Positions 24,972 to 33,170 of a stretch of DNA of 64,000 nucleotides are shown here, piece by piece. The first letter of the stretch is position 1; the number at the start of each line of letters is the position of its first letter. Under the pieces are notes generated by a model. That model searched no databases, was not told the DNA's origin, and saw nothing but the letters and a program-made list of their open reading frames with translations. The stretch covers positions 21,210 through 85,209 of the forward strand of contig DASYHQ010000059.1 in the NCBI GenBank assembly GCA_035998445.1, in the 5' to 3' direction. A program made the translations under genes and the position numbers. The stretch comes from Tepidisphaeraceae bacterium. Lineage in GTDB: Bacteria > Planctomycetota > Phycisphaerae > Tepidisphaerales > Tepidisphaeraceae.

Positions 24972-25432
24972 CCAAACGACTATGAATCCCGTTTGGGGTC
25001 AAGTGTGAAGTTGGCGCGCACCGCATTTGTGCTTCCTCTTTCACAGACGCATTTCTCTTCCGTGGTTGGCTTTGCGGGGCGCGTGCCTTGGCGGCCGGTG
25101 CGCTTCAGACGACTGTTCGATGGTCATCCCGTTGCGCGCTCTCGCGCTCGGGGAGCCTCATTCACCCGGTCCCGTAGGGGGTTCTTCAGCACACGGCTTC
25201 CCGGCGCGGACGACGTGTGCTGAAGCACGCCCTACCGAACTTCTGCACCCGTGGGCCATCTTCAGGCGCTGCCGGGGGATTCATTTGCATTGGTCAGGGA
25301 TTAGGGGTTCCGCCGGGGCCGGGCGTGCGTTAGGATGATGTCGTTCGTTGTCCGCTCAGCCCGACCCTCATCATCGCCCACCGGTTGATCCTGGTTTGCC
25401 TGATTGCCTTTGTTTAAGGTGCAGGTAAACGC
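24966..25432. other. Gap after the last cassette: partial attC-like site and family E hairpin
   Basis: After GCATAAC (24966-24972) a short stem CCAAACG/CGTTTGG follows, but no R-double-prime is found, so this attC-like site is incomplete and may mark the array end. 25173-25238 is another hairpin type (GTAGGGGGTTCTTCAGCACA and GTGTGCTGAAGCACGCCCTAC). No gene is supported before 25433. Confidence 0.5.
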
Positions 25433-25780
25433 ATGGCCAGCCGTAAGCATGTTCTGATTATCGAAGACCACGACGACAGCCGCGAGCTGCTGGCGGGGTT
25501 ACTGCGCCGCGAGGGGTTCGAGTTGCACGCGTACGACCGGTGCGAGGGGGCCGAGCGGCACCTGGCGGCGGGCGACATCGACGTGGCGCTGCTCGACGTG
25601 CGGCTGCCGGGCCGCGGGGGGGACGACTTCGGCAAAGAGCTGCGGGCGCGAAGTCCGAGGACGATGATCGTGTTCATCACGGGCGAACCGGAGATCGCCC
25701 CCTTGAAGGCGGCCGTGCCCGATAGCTTCGTGATTCGCAAGCCGCTCGACGTCGCGGTGCTGCTGCAGTTGCTGGCCTGA
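25433..25780 (+). CDS. Single-domain response regulator (receiver only)
   Basis: 115 residues, a complete CheY-like receiver. Acidic pocket Glu11-Asp12, phospho-acceptor Asp55 in VALLDVRLPGRGG, switch Thr83 in VFITGE, and Lys103-Pro104 in VIRKPLD. No output domain. No histidine kinase lies nearby. It is the first of three stand-alone receivers in 1.3 kb. Confidence 0.88.
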   Translation: MASRKHVLIIEDHDDSRELLAGLLRREGFELHAYDRCEGAERHLAAGDIDVALLDVRLPGRGGDDFGKELRARSPRTMIVFITGEPEIAPLKAAVPDSFVIRKPLDVAVLLQLLA

Positions 25781-25883
25781 TTCCACACGGAAGAGCGGCA
25801 CGGGGCGATCCGTCCGAACCTGCTGGACGATCACGCCCAACCTTGATCCCCTGACGCCGGCGCCGAGACGGCGGAACGGGACG

Positions 25884-26255
25884 TCAACAGTGCTTTTTGA
25901 GGAGGCTGACGATCTGCTCGATGTCGTAGGGCTTCGTCACGTGGCTGAGGAATCCCGCGGCTCTTGATCGAGCTTCATCTGCCGGGTAGGCGTGTCCCGT
26001 GACGGCGATTCCCTTGATGCGTTGGTCGACGGGCCTGCGGTCGTGGATCTGTTTGATGAGGTCGCAGCCGTCGCCGTCGGGCAATGCGAGGTCGCAGAGC
26101 AGCATGTCGAAGCGGGTGGCGTCGAGCTTTGCGATGGCCTCCTCGATGCTGCCCGCGGTCTGGACATGCCAACCAGGGGTGCGGGCAAGCAGCCGTTGCA
26201 GCATCTCCGCCGAGTCGGCGTGGTCCTCGACGACTAGGATGTTGCAACTATTCAT
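25884..26255 (-). CDS. Single-domain response regulator (receiver only)
   Basis: I start at the ATG at 26255 (MNSCNILVVEDHADS); the longer frame to 26705 runs antisense to the neighbouring regulator. 123 residues: Glu10-Asp11, phospho-acceptor Asp55 in LLCDLALPDGDG, Thr86 in AVTGH, Lys108-Pro109 in VTKPYD. It is divergent from the regulator at 26395, with a 139-bp gap that must hold both promoters. Confidence 0.85.
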   Translation of the reverse strand: MNSCNILVVEDHADSAEMLQRLLARTPGWHVQTAGSIEEAIAKLDATRFDMLLCDLALPDGDGCDLIKQIHDRRPVDQRIKGIAVTGHAYPADEARSRAAGFLSHVTKPYDIEQIVSLLKKHC

Positions 26256-26394
26256 GTTCAGCCCGCTTTCTGGCGAAAGTCTACCACGCCTTGGGCCAAG
26301 GTGGTAAGGGAAATGGCACACCGATCTTTTGGGAAATCCGACATTGTCGAAACCCACAAGCTGTGTCACAAGGGGATATCCCTGAGGATGTACC

Positions 26395-26751
26395 ATGATA
26401 GTAATCGTCGACGACCACCCGGACATCTGCCGAGGCATCGAGCTAACGCTCAGGCTATCGGGCTTGCCCGCACGATGCTTTTGCGATCCCTTCAAAGCGC
26501 TCGTCTTTGTTCGGAAGGAACGCCCGACGCTGCTGCTGCTGGACATGATGATGCCCGGGATGAGCGGCATTGAACTGCTGACGGCGGTACGGGCCGAGCC
26601 GAATTTGCAGGGCCTACCGGTGGTGATGATGTCGGCCTGCCCCACCGAACGGGCCGTTGCCGACGCTGCCCGGCTCGGGGTCGGACTCGTGCTGAGCAAG
26701 TGCAATTTCGAGTGGAGCCAGTTGCCGAAGCTGATCAGCCGGTCCGTCTAG
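26395..26751 (+). CDS. Single-domain response regulator (receiver only), atypical C-terminus
   Basis: 118 residues. Asp6-Asp7, phospho-acceptor Asp50 in LLLLDMMMPGMSG, Ser80 in MMSACP, Lys102 in VLSKCNF. The proline after the switch lysine is replaced by Cys, which is uncommon. No output domain. The ATG overlaps no neighbour. Target unknown. Confidence 0.85.
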   Translation: MIVIVDDHPDICRGIELTLRLSGLPARCFCDPFKALVFVRKERPTLLLLDMMMPGMSGIELLTAVRAEPNLQGLPVVMMSACPTERAVADAARLGVGLVLSKCNFEWSQLPKLISRSV

Positions 26752-27015
26752 GCAAGACGGGTGGCACAGGGGGATATTCCAGACTTTGGGGGTCCATCAG
26801 TGCACGTCGCCGGCTCCGGTGGTGGGCGGACGGCCGCCGCGGCCTTCCTACGGCGGCCGTCTGGTCTTCACACGTGTAGCTTTTAGATCCGGGCCAAGGC
26901 GCGCCGTTCCCTCTCCCGGATGCGTTGGGAGCGGACTGGATTTATCCCATACCTATCGGGATGAGGGGCCGAACGTCTGGTGCATCGCTGGGCACACGAG
27001 TCCGTTTCGCTCGAC

Positions 27016-27633
27016 CTACTTCCCTGCGAGTTTCGCGGCCAGCCCGGCGACGTGTTTGCCTTGGAAGCGGGCGATCTTCAGTTCGTTTTCGCTGGGCATG
27101 CGTTCGCCCTTCGGGCCGGTGATGGTCGATGCGCCGTACGGCGTGCCGCCGCTCATCTCGTCGAGCGTCAGCAGTTCCTGCGCCGCGTACGGTACGCCGC
27201 TGACGACCATGCCTTGGTGGTAGAAGAACGTGTGGAGGCTGATGAGCGTCGTCTCCTGCCCACCGTGCTGACTGGCGGTGCTGGTGAAGGCGCTGCCGAC
27301 CTTGCCGATGAGCGCGCCGTTTTGCCAGAGGCTTCCGGTGGAGTCGAGGAACGCCTGCATCTGCGCCGTCGCGCTGCCGTAGCGCGTGCCGGTGCCGAGG
27401 ATGATCGCGTCGGCTTCGGACAGGCGCTTCGCATCGGCCTGCGGCACCTGGGCGAACGCCTTCTTGGCCTCGGTCGCGCCCATCTTGGCCAGGATGTCGG
27501 CCGGTAGGGTCTCGGCGACCTGATAGACCTCGACGTCCGCGCCCGCCCCGCGCGCGCCCTCGGCGATCGCCTGTGCCATGTGATACGTGTGACCGTACAA
27601 GCTGTAGAAAATGACCTGAACCTTCGCCGGCAT
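27016..27633 (-). CDS. wrbA: NAD(P)H:quinone oxidoreductase, WrbA type
   Basis: A flavodoxin-fold FMN enzyme that reduces quinones by two electrons, protecting against redox cycling. The 205-residue product has the FMN phosphate loop YSLYGHTYHMAQAIAEGA, the GTGTRYG(S) segment, LIGKVGSAFTSTASQHGGQE, and GMVVSGVPYAAQELL. WrbA members are about 200 residues, so it is full length. AGGAAGGAA upstream of the ATG is a strong Shine-Dalgarno. Confidence 0.93.
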   Translation of the reverse strand: MPAKVQVIFYSLYGHTYHMAQAIAEGARGAGADVEVYQVAETLPADILAKMGATEAKKAFAQVPQADAKRLSEADAIILGTGTRYGSATAQMQAFLDSTGSLWQNGALIGKVGSAFTSTASQHGGQETTLISLHTFFYHQGMVVSGVPYAAQELLTLDEMSGGTPYGASTITGPKGERMPSENELKIARFQGKHVAGLAAKLAGK

Positions 27634-27820
27634 AAATGTTCCTTCCTGGTTATGCGCGCGACTCGACGCGCGCTCGGAGGGACTCTAGCACGGTCGGTCG
27701 CAGGAAACTCGCGAAAATGATAGAGATCGGGTGCGGGCGTGTCATCGGCGTTGCGGTAAGCCGTATCGGTGCTCCAAAATATGATTCTGGCGCGTTCGCA
27801 GTGCCATATGTGCTGCCAAT

Positions 27821-30058
27821 CTACAGGTTCATCGTGCGCGTCGCGCTGCTGGCCACGCGTGGCGTGGAACGATACGCGAGGCGATAGCGTGAATCGTAAG
27901 CGCCGCCGCCATCGCGCACGCGAAGCAGCAAGTCGAACGTTGCGCCGTTCAGGTACGGCAGGCGCACGCCGACGCGCGGGCCGCGCAGGTTCGTGTTGGC
28001 GGGCAGTTCGGCGTAATCCCAGCCGAGCAGCAGCGTCTCGGTCCCTTCACTGGCGAGGAACGCCTCGACGCGACCGGCCGGCACCGACTGCGGCGCGTCG
28101 GACAGCATCCACAGTTCCGGGTCGAACCACTCCCCTTCGCGCCACAGGTACTTGCTGATGCGCGCGCTCGCCAGCACGGGCCGCAACGCTTCGGCGACCG
28201 CCGCCAGCGCCGGCTTGGGCTTGCACGGCCACGACAGCAAACTGTTGTTGGCGGCGGTGGGCCACGGTTCGTTAAAGCACCAGTTGAGCGCCATCGACGC
28301 TGCTGGCTTTTGCCGCCGCGCTTCCTCGAACAGGCCCTTGTACCCTTCGGCCTGCAGCAGTTGCCCCTTGGCGACGAGGTCGGCCAGCGAATCGCTTTCG
28401 CCGAAGTACATCTCGATGAGGCCCATGTTCAGCCACGCGTCGGCCTCCCACGCCTTAAACGCGTGGTGCGATTCCCAACTGGTTCCGGCGCGCGGCGGGA
28501 ACAACTCGTCGGCCGGGATGATCGTCTTCAGCGTCTCCACATCGGCCGGGCCGGGCATCCCGAACTCGGTGTAGGCCGTGTGGTTGGCGTTCTGAAAGAG
28601 CGACCACGCCTCGCCATCCCGCGCGTCGCGGAACGTGTAGTGGCCGTGGCCCATGCCGAAGACGGGTGAGGTCGGCAGGAACGGCCGCTGCGGGTCGTAG
28701 TCGTAGCAGTTGCGGTTCAGCAATCGCAGCGCGAGCGATTGGTCCGTCATGCCCGACCACGCGTTGAACAGCTCGTTTCCGCCGCACCAGATCACGACGC
28801 TGGGATGCCCGTAGAGCGCGCGAAGGATCGACCGCGATTCCTGGTCCAGCACGCGCAGGTACGCCGCATCGTCCGGATAGTTATTGCAGGCGAGTGGGAA
28901 CTCCTGCCAGACCATGATGCCCATCTCGTCGCACAAATCGAAGAACGCCCGTTTCTGTACCGCGGCCCCGCCCCACATGCGCAGCAGGTTCATGTTCGAC
29001 TGCTTCACGAGCGTCAGTTGCTCGCGATAGGTGTCGTCGGTCACGGCGCCGTGGAAGATGTCGGGCCCGACCATGTTCGAGCCCTTTCCGAACACGGGCC
29101 GGCCGTTGATCTCCAACTGGATGGGTGCCGTGCTGCGCCCCTTGGGAAATCCCGATGGCTCGTCCCAGGCGCCCGCGTTCATCACGAGCCTTACCCGCCG
29201 AAAACCGATGCGCGACGAACGCGCGTCGACGACCTTGCCTGCGTCGTCCAGCAGTTCGACCACCGACGTGTACAGCACCGGCTCGCCCTGATCGTGCGGC
29301 CACCACAACTTCGGCGATTCGATCGTGGCGTTCAGCGAAAGCCAGTCGCCTTGCGAAGTGGCCTCGTGGCTAACCACGACAATGCCCGCCGCGTCGGTCA
29401 CTCGCCATCGCACGCGCGCCGCGACCTGTGCGGCCAACTCGACACTCAATCGCACGGCAACGCTGTCCAGCGCATCGTTCAACGTATACGACAGACTCGG
29501 TTCGCGCAGATGCTGCCGCGGGCGCGTCTCGAGATACGCCTCCTTCCAAATGCCCAGCGGGATGATGCGCGGATGGAAGTCCCACCCATAACTGACCGCC
29601 GGCTTGCACGAGCGGTTGGCCTGATCGCGATTCTTCCGCTCGGCGTCCGGGTACGACTTAGGCGCCGGAAACACCCGCACGTACAGCGTCGCACCGGCGG
29701 GCGCATGATCGGTCAGGTCGATCTCGATCGGCGTAAACATCCCCTCCTGGTCCACGAGCACCCGATCGCCCAGCAACACCTGACAGCGATAATCCACCCC
29801 GCCGCAGATGAAGATCAGCCGCTGGCCGTCCTGCAAGGCCACCTGAGGCAGCACCGTTCGGTACGTCCAGAAGCGATCTTCCAGCCCATCGTACTGCCGC
29901 CAGTTCTCACCGAACACGTGCGTCGGCCACCCTTGCGCACGAGCCCAGTCCAACTGAACCGCGCCCGGCACGACGGCGTCGATCCAGTCGGTCGGTCGAT
30001 CGTCCTGCGTCGCGTGCGCCGCCACCTGCCAAGTCAGTTGCGTTCTCGGTTGCTGCAT
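27821..30058 (-). CDS. Glycoside hydrolase family 2, beta-mannosidase-like
   Basis: 745 residues. The N-terminal jelly roll resembles GH2_N (WIDAVVPGAVQLDW, FWTYRTVLPQ, LIFICGGVDYRCQVLLGD). A central immunoglobulin-like domain (about 200-300) is followed by the TIM barrel, with MNLLRMWGGA and the acid/base region VVIWCGGNELFNAW (Glu429). YTEFGMPG near residue 500 is the likely nucleophile segment. This arrangement is typical of beta-mannosidases. No signal peptide is seen, so it probably works in the cytoplasm. GGACGG precedes the ATG. Ten kilobases away a GH130 gene could act in the same mannan-type pathway. Confidence 0.85.
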   Translation of the reverse strand: MQQPRTQLTWQVAAHATQDDRPTDWIDAVVPGAVQLDWARAQGWPTHVFGENWRQYDGLEDRFWTYRTVLPQVALQDGQRLIFICGGVDYRCQVLLGDRVLVDQEGMFTPIEIDLTDHAPAGATLYVRVFPAPKSYPDAERKNRDQANRSCKPAVSYGWDFHPRIIPLGIWKEAYLETRPRQHLREPSLSYTLNDALDSVAVRLSVELAAQVAARVRWRVTDAAGIVVVSHEATSQGDWLSLNATIESPKLWWPHDQGEPVLYTSVVELLDDAGKVVDARSSRIGFRRVRLVMNAGAWDEPSGFPKGRSTAPIQLEINGRPVFGKGSNMVGPDIFHGAVTDDTYREQLTLVKQSNMNLLRMWGGAAVQKRAFFDLCDEMGIMVWQEFPLACNNYPDDAAYLRVLDQESRSILRALYGHPSVVIWCGGNELFNAWSGMTDQSLALRLLNRNCYDYDPQRPFLPTSPVFGMGHGHYTFRDARDGEAWSLFQNANHTAYTEFGMPGPADVETLKTIIPADELFPPRAGTSWESHHAFKAWEADAWLNMGLIEMYFGESDSLADLVAKGQLLQAEGYKGLFEEARRQKPAASMALNWCFNEPWPTAANNSLLSWPCKPKPALAAVAEALRPVLASARISKYLWREGEWFDPELWMLSDAPQSVPAGRVEAFLASEGTETLLLGWDYAELPANTNLRGPRVGVRLPYLNGATFDLLLRVRDGGGAYDSRYRLAYRSTPRVASSATRTMNL

Positions 30059-30393
30059 CTGCCGTCCTGTTCCTGTGCCTGTGAGTGACCGATCTCCACC
30101 GCCATCTTGCGCGAAGCAGGAACAATGATCGAGTTTCAGGAAGGGAAGCGCCTCGCGTTGCGCGAGCTAAAGATCACCTGCCTGCGATGCGTTCAGTTGT
30201 CCGTAGCTTGAACGCAACGATCAAATCGTCAGCTCGTGCAAGAGCAGGTCGCTCGAAATGCTGACGACGCGCTAACCCGGGGCTATCCGCCGCCGCCGTG
30301 TACAAGCAGCGAGCGGGGGTTCTGGGCGCCTGGGGCACATTGGAGATTTGATTAGAGTGGGCTTGACCAGAGGACCGTGCTATAATCTGACAG
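30059..30393. other. 335-bp gap upstream of the efflux-type operon
   Basis: This gap separates the minus-strand GH2 gene from the plus-strand Cys-rich protein gene. A perfect -10 box TATAAT is at 30381-30386, 7 bp before the GTG start. That is too close for a leader with a ribosome site, so the mRNA may be leaderless. TTGACC at 30363-30368 is too near to be its -35. Nothing else is recognised. Confidence 0.4.
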
Positions 30394-30756
30394 GTGCGTT
30401 ACGTCGTTTCATACCTCACGCTATTGGCAGTGATGCTGACGAGCATTCACGTAATGCAACAGTCGCAGAATCCGTCGCTAGCGTGCCAGCAACAGACATC
30501 GCAGCCACAGGAGGCGATGGAAGACTGTTGCGATGCAGCTGCTGCCCGCGACTCCGGGCCGCAGGATAGTTCGACCGCATGCGACGATGGTTGCCTCGCG
30601 TGCGTATGCTGTAAGTCGGCCTCTTCCAGCTTGGTTTTGGCCGTCACCCTCTTGACCATTCCGGATGCGTCAACTGACGAACGTGCTCATGTAAGGCGCC
30701 TCGACCAGCACGCGTGCCCATCGCTACTGCCTTCCGTGCCCCCGCCACGAGCTTAG
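30394..30756 (+). CDS. Small Cys-rich secreted protein, unknown
   Basis: 120 residues from GTG. Hydrophobic N-terminus VVSYLTLLAVMLTSIHVM is a signal peptide or anchor. The middle is Cys-rich: one Cys near 31, a CC pair near 45, then C near 63, C near 67, and CVCC near 70. A second hydrophobic stretch (SLVLAVTLLTI) follows. The spacing suggests metal binding or disulfides, but no family is recognised. It precedes the membrane-fusion protein gene on the same strand by 87 bp and probably belongs to that operon. Confidence 0.6.
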   Translation: MRYVVSYLTLLAVMLTSIHVMQQSQNPSLACQQQTSQPQEAMEDCCDAAAARDSGPQDSSTACDDGCLACVCCKSASSSLVLAVTLLTIPDASTDERAHVRRLDQHACPSLLPSVPPPRA

Positions 30757-30843
30757 GGAACTGATCACGTGGATAACTGCCGCCCGATGAATGGGTGACG
30801 GTTTGAGCGTTCATTGAAGTTCTTCAGAGCCCAGGCCCCCATC

Positions 30844-32463
30844 ATGGTTCCCGATGACACTGCGACCGCCATGCGGTCGCTCAGCCACCCCAACGGTTCT
30901 GCGCCTGCCGCAGTCCCGATGCGGCCGTACCCGTGGAAGACGCGCATCGCCCTGCCTGCGATAATCGCGCTGGCCGTCCTGGCGGCCACCGGTTGGTCCG
31001 CGCGCGACGCGGTGTTGCCGGCGACCGACGTTCGGGTGATCCCCGTTGTCCTCAAGCCGGTCAGCGAAGCAAGCCTGCCACCGGCAGCAGGCACAGACGC
31101 AAAGGCGAACAGCGCGGGCAGTGGCGTCATTGCGCAGGCGGCGGGATGGGTCGAGCCCGACCCCTATGCGGTGGCGGTGCCCGCCTTAACTGACGGCATC
31201 GTGCGCGACGTGCTGGTGCTCGAAGGAGATCGCGTGGCGGCTGGCGATGTCATTGTCCAGCTGATCGACGACGACGCGAAGCTCGCGGCCCAGCGGGCGG
31301 AGGCGGAGCTGGCTTCGAAGCGGGCCGAGCTGCAAGCGGCGCAGGTGCAGTGGGATAACCCCGTCGAACGCGAGCGGGCGGTCGCCGCATCGAAGGCGGC
31401 ATTGGAGGAGTCGCGGGCGGAGTTGTCCAAGATCGATGCCGACGTCGCAGCCGAACGTGCGCGGGCCGCGGAGATGGCCGACCTCGCCGCCCGGCTCGAG
31501 CAGCTCGTGCCGCTGCGTGCGTCGGCCGAGCAGGAACTGGTGTCGTTGCGCTTCAAGCTCGAGGCGCAGCAGGCCGTGGTGAAGGCGACCGAGGCCCGTC
31601 GCCCGGTGCTTGAAGCCTTGATCCGCCAGAAGGAAGCAGAGGTCGCGGCCGCCGAAGAGAACGCCAAATTGCGAATCGAGGAGGCGCGCTCGCTGCAGGC
31701 GGCCAAGGCCGACGTCGCGCAGGCAGAGGTGGGCCTTGCTGAGGCAACGCTCCGCCTGTCGCGCACCGCAGTACGTTCACCGTCGGCCGGCGTGATCATG
31801 AACCGGTTGGTGGAACCGGGCAGCAAGCTGATGGCCGCGATGGACTCGCCTCAATCGTCGTACGTCGCGCGCCTCTACGAGCCCGCGAAACTCCAGGTGA
31901 GAGTGGACGTCCCACTGGCCGACGCGCACAAGATCGGCGTCGGCACCCAGGCGGACGTAACGGCCGAGGCGCTGCCCGGCCGCACCTTGCGCGGTGAGGT
32001 GACGCGCGTGGTCAACGAGGCGGACCTGACGAAGAACACGCTCCAGTTCAAGGTGCGGATCGTCGACGTCACGGACGCCCTAAAGCCCGAAATGCTCGCC
32101 CGCGTGAAGTTCCTTGCAACCACGCGTCCGGCACCAACGACCGCAACAGCGATTGCCGGGGCGCCCGGTGCGACGGGTGGATCGCACCTGCCGTTCGTTC
32201 CAGACCATCTCATTAAGCGCGACGGCCAATCAGCGTCAGTGTTAATCGCCGACCGGGACCGCAACCTCGCGATCCGCCGCCCCGTGACGCTGGCATCCGC
32301 CACCGAAGCCGGATGGGTCGCGGTGAGCGCCGGAATTGCTGCCGGCGCGGATCTCATCGCCGAGCCGAACGCGGTCGCGGACGGCGCCCGCATCCGGATC
32401 GTCGGCGAGGCATCTGCTACGGCGGTCGACGATGGTCGTTCCCACGGAAAGGATGGGCACTAG
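30844..32463 (+). CDS. Membrane-fusion (HlyD/MacA-type) adaptor protein
   Basis: About 539 residues from the ATG at 30844; a TTG at 30814 is an alternative start. One TM helix (ALPAIIALAVLAATGW) near the N-terminus. A biotinyl-lipoyl half site follows (DGIVRDVLVLEGDRVAAGDV). A very long alpha-helical hairpin (about 165-330; many Ala/Glu/Arg heptads) comes next, then the second half site (RTAVRSPSAGVIMNRLVEPG), a beta-barrel (LRGEVTRVVNEADLTKNTLQ) and a membrane-proximal end. It links inner-membrane transport to the periplasm or outer membrane. The stop is 2 bp from the ATPase start. Confidence 0.88.
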   Translation: MVPDDTATAMRSLSHPNGSAPAAVPMRPYPWKTRIALPAIIALAVLAATGWSARDAVLPATDVRVIPVVLKPVSEASLPPAAGTDAKANSAGSGVIAQAAGWVEPDPYAVAVPALTDGIVRDVLVLEGDRVAAGDVIVQLIDDDAKLAAQRAEAELASKRAELQAAQVQWDNPVERERAVAASKAALEESRAELSKIDADVAAERARAAEMADLAARLEQLVPLRASAEQELVSLRFKLEAQQAVVKATEARRPVLEALIRQKEAEVAAAEENAKLRIEEARSLQAAKADVAQAEVGLAEATLRLSRTAVRSPSAGVIMNRLVEPGSKLMAAMDSPQSSYVARLYEPAKLQVRVDVPLADAHKIGVGTQADVTAEALPGRTLRGEVTRVVNEADLTKNTLQFKVRIVDVTDALKPEMLARVKFLATTRPAPTTATAIAGAPGATGGSHLPFVPDHLIKRDGQSASVLIADRDRNLAIRRPVTLASATEAGWVAVSAGIAAGADLIAEPNAVADGARIRIVGEASATAVDDGRSHGKDGH

Positions 32464-32465
32464 CC

Positions 32466-33155
32466 ATGGCCTTTATCGAATGCAGAGGACTGACGCGCGA
32501 GTACCGCCGTGGCGAGAACGTCATCCGTCCGCTGGACGGATTGGACCTCGACATCGAGTGCGGAACATTCCTGGCCCTGATGGGCCCGAGCGGCAGCGGC
32601 AAGACGACGCTGCTGAACCTGATCGCCGGCATCGACTCGCCCACCTCCGGCACGCTGGTGATCGGCGGGACCGAGATCGGACGGATGAGCCGTTCCAAGC
32701 TTGCCACCTGGCGGGCAACGAACGTTGGGTACGTCTTCCAGCTCTACAATCTGGTGCCGGTGCTGACGGCCTACGAGAACGTCGAGCTGCCGCTGTTGCT
32801 TCATCCGTTGTCGCGCAAGGCGCGACACGAACGGGTGACGACGGCGCTCGATCTGGTCAGCCTGACCGACCGACACGATCACTTCCCGCGCCAACTCTCA
32901 GGCGGGCAGGAACAGCGGGTCGCGATCGCCCGCGCGATCGTTGGCGATCCGACGATCATCGTCGCCGACGAACCGACGGGCGATCTCGATAAGGCATCGG
33001 CATCGCAGATCATGGACCTGCTCGTGCGGTTGAACCAGGACCTGGGCAAGACGCTGGTCATGGTCACGCACGACCCGAAGTCGGCGGCGTACGCGAGGCA
33101 GGTCCTCCATTTGGAGAAGGGTCGCCTGGTCGAGCAACCGGCGATGGCCCATTAA
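32466..33155 (+). CDS. ABC transporter ATP-binding protein, LolD/MacB type
   Basis: 229 residues starting at the ATG at 32466. Walker A GPSGSGKTT, Q-loop GYVFQLYNLVPVLTAYENVE, signature QLSGGQEQRVAIARAI, Walker B IIVADEPTGDLD, switch VMVTHD. The LTAYENVELPLLL pattern is that of the MacB/LolD subfamily. The signature reads SGGQEQR where SGGQQQR is usual. It is followed 15 bp later by the first of two FtsX permeases. Confidence 0.93.
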   Translation: MAFIECRGLTREYRRGENVIRPLDGLDLDIECGTFLALMGPSGSGKTTLLNLIAGIDSPTSGTLVIGGTEIGRMSRSKLATWRATNVGYVFQLYNLVPVLTAYENVELPLLLHPLSRKARHERVTTALDLVSLTDRHDHFPRQLSGGQEQRVAIARAIVGDPTIIVADEPTGDLDKASASQIMDLLVRLNQDLGKTLVMVTHDPKSAAYARQVLHLEKGRLVEQPAMAH

Positions 33156-33170
33156 ACCGAAAGTGTCGAG

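Noticed and set aside
26256..26705. N-terminal extension of the middle response regulator
   Set aside because: It would run antisense through another receiver gene and adds nothing resembling a domain; the receiver starts at 26255.
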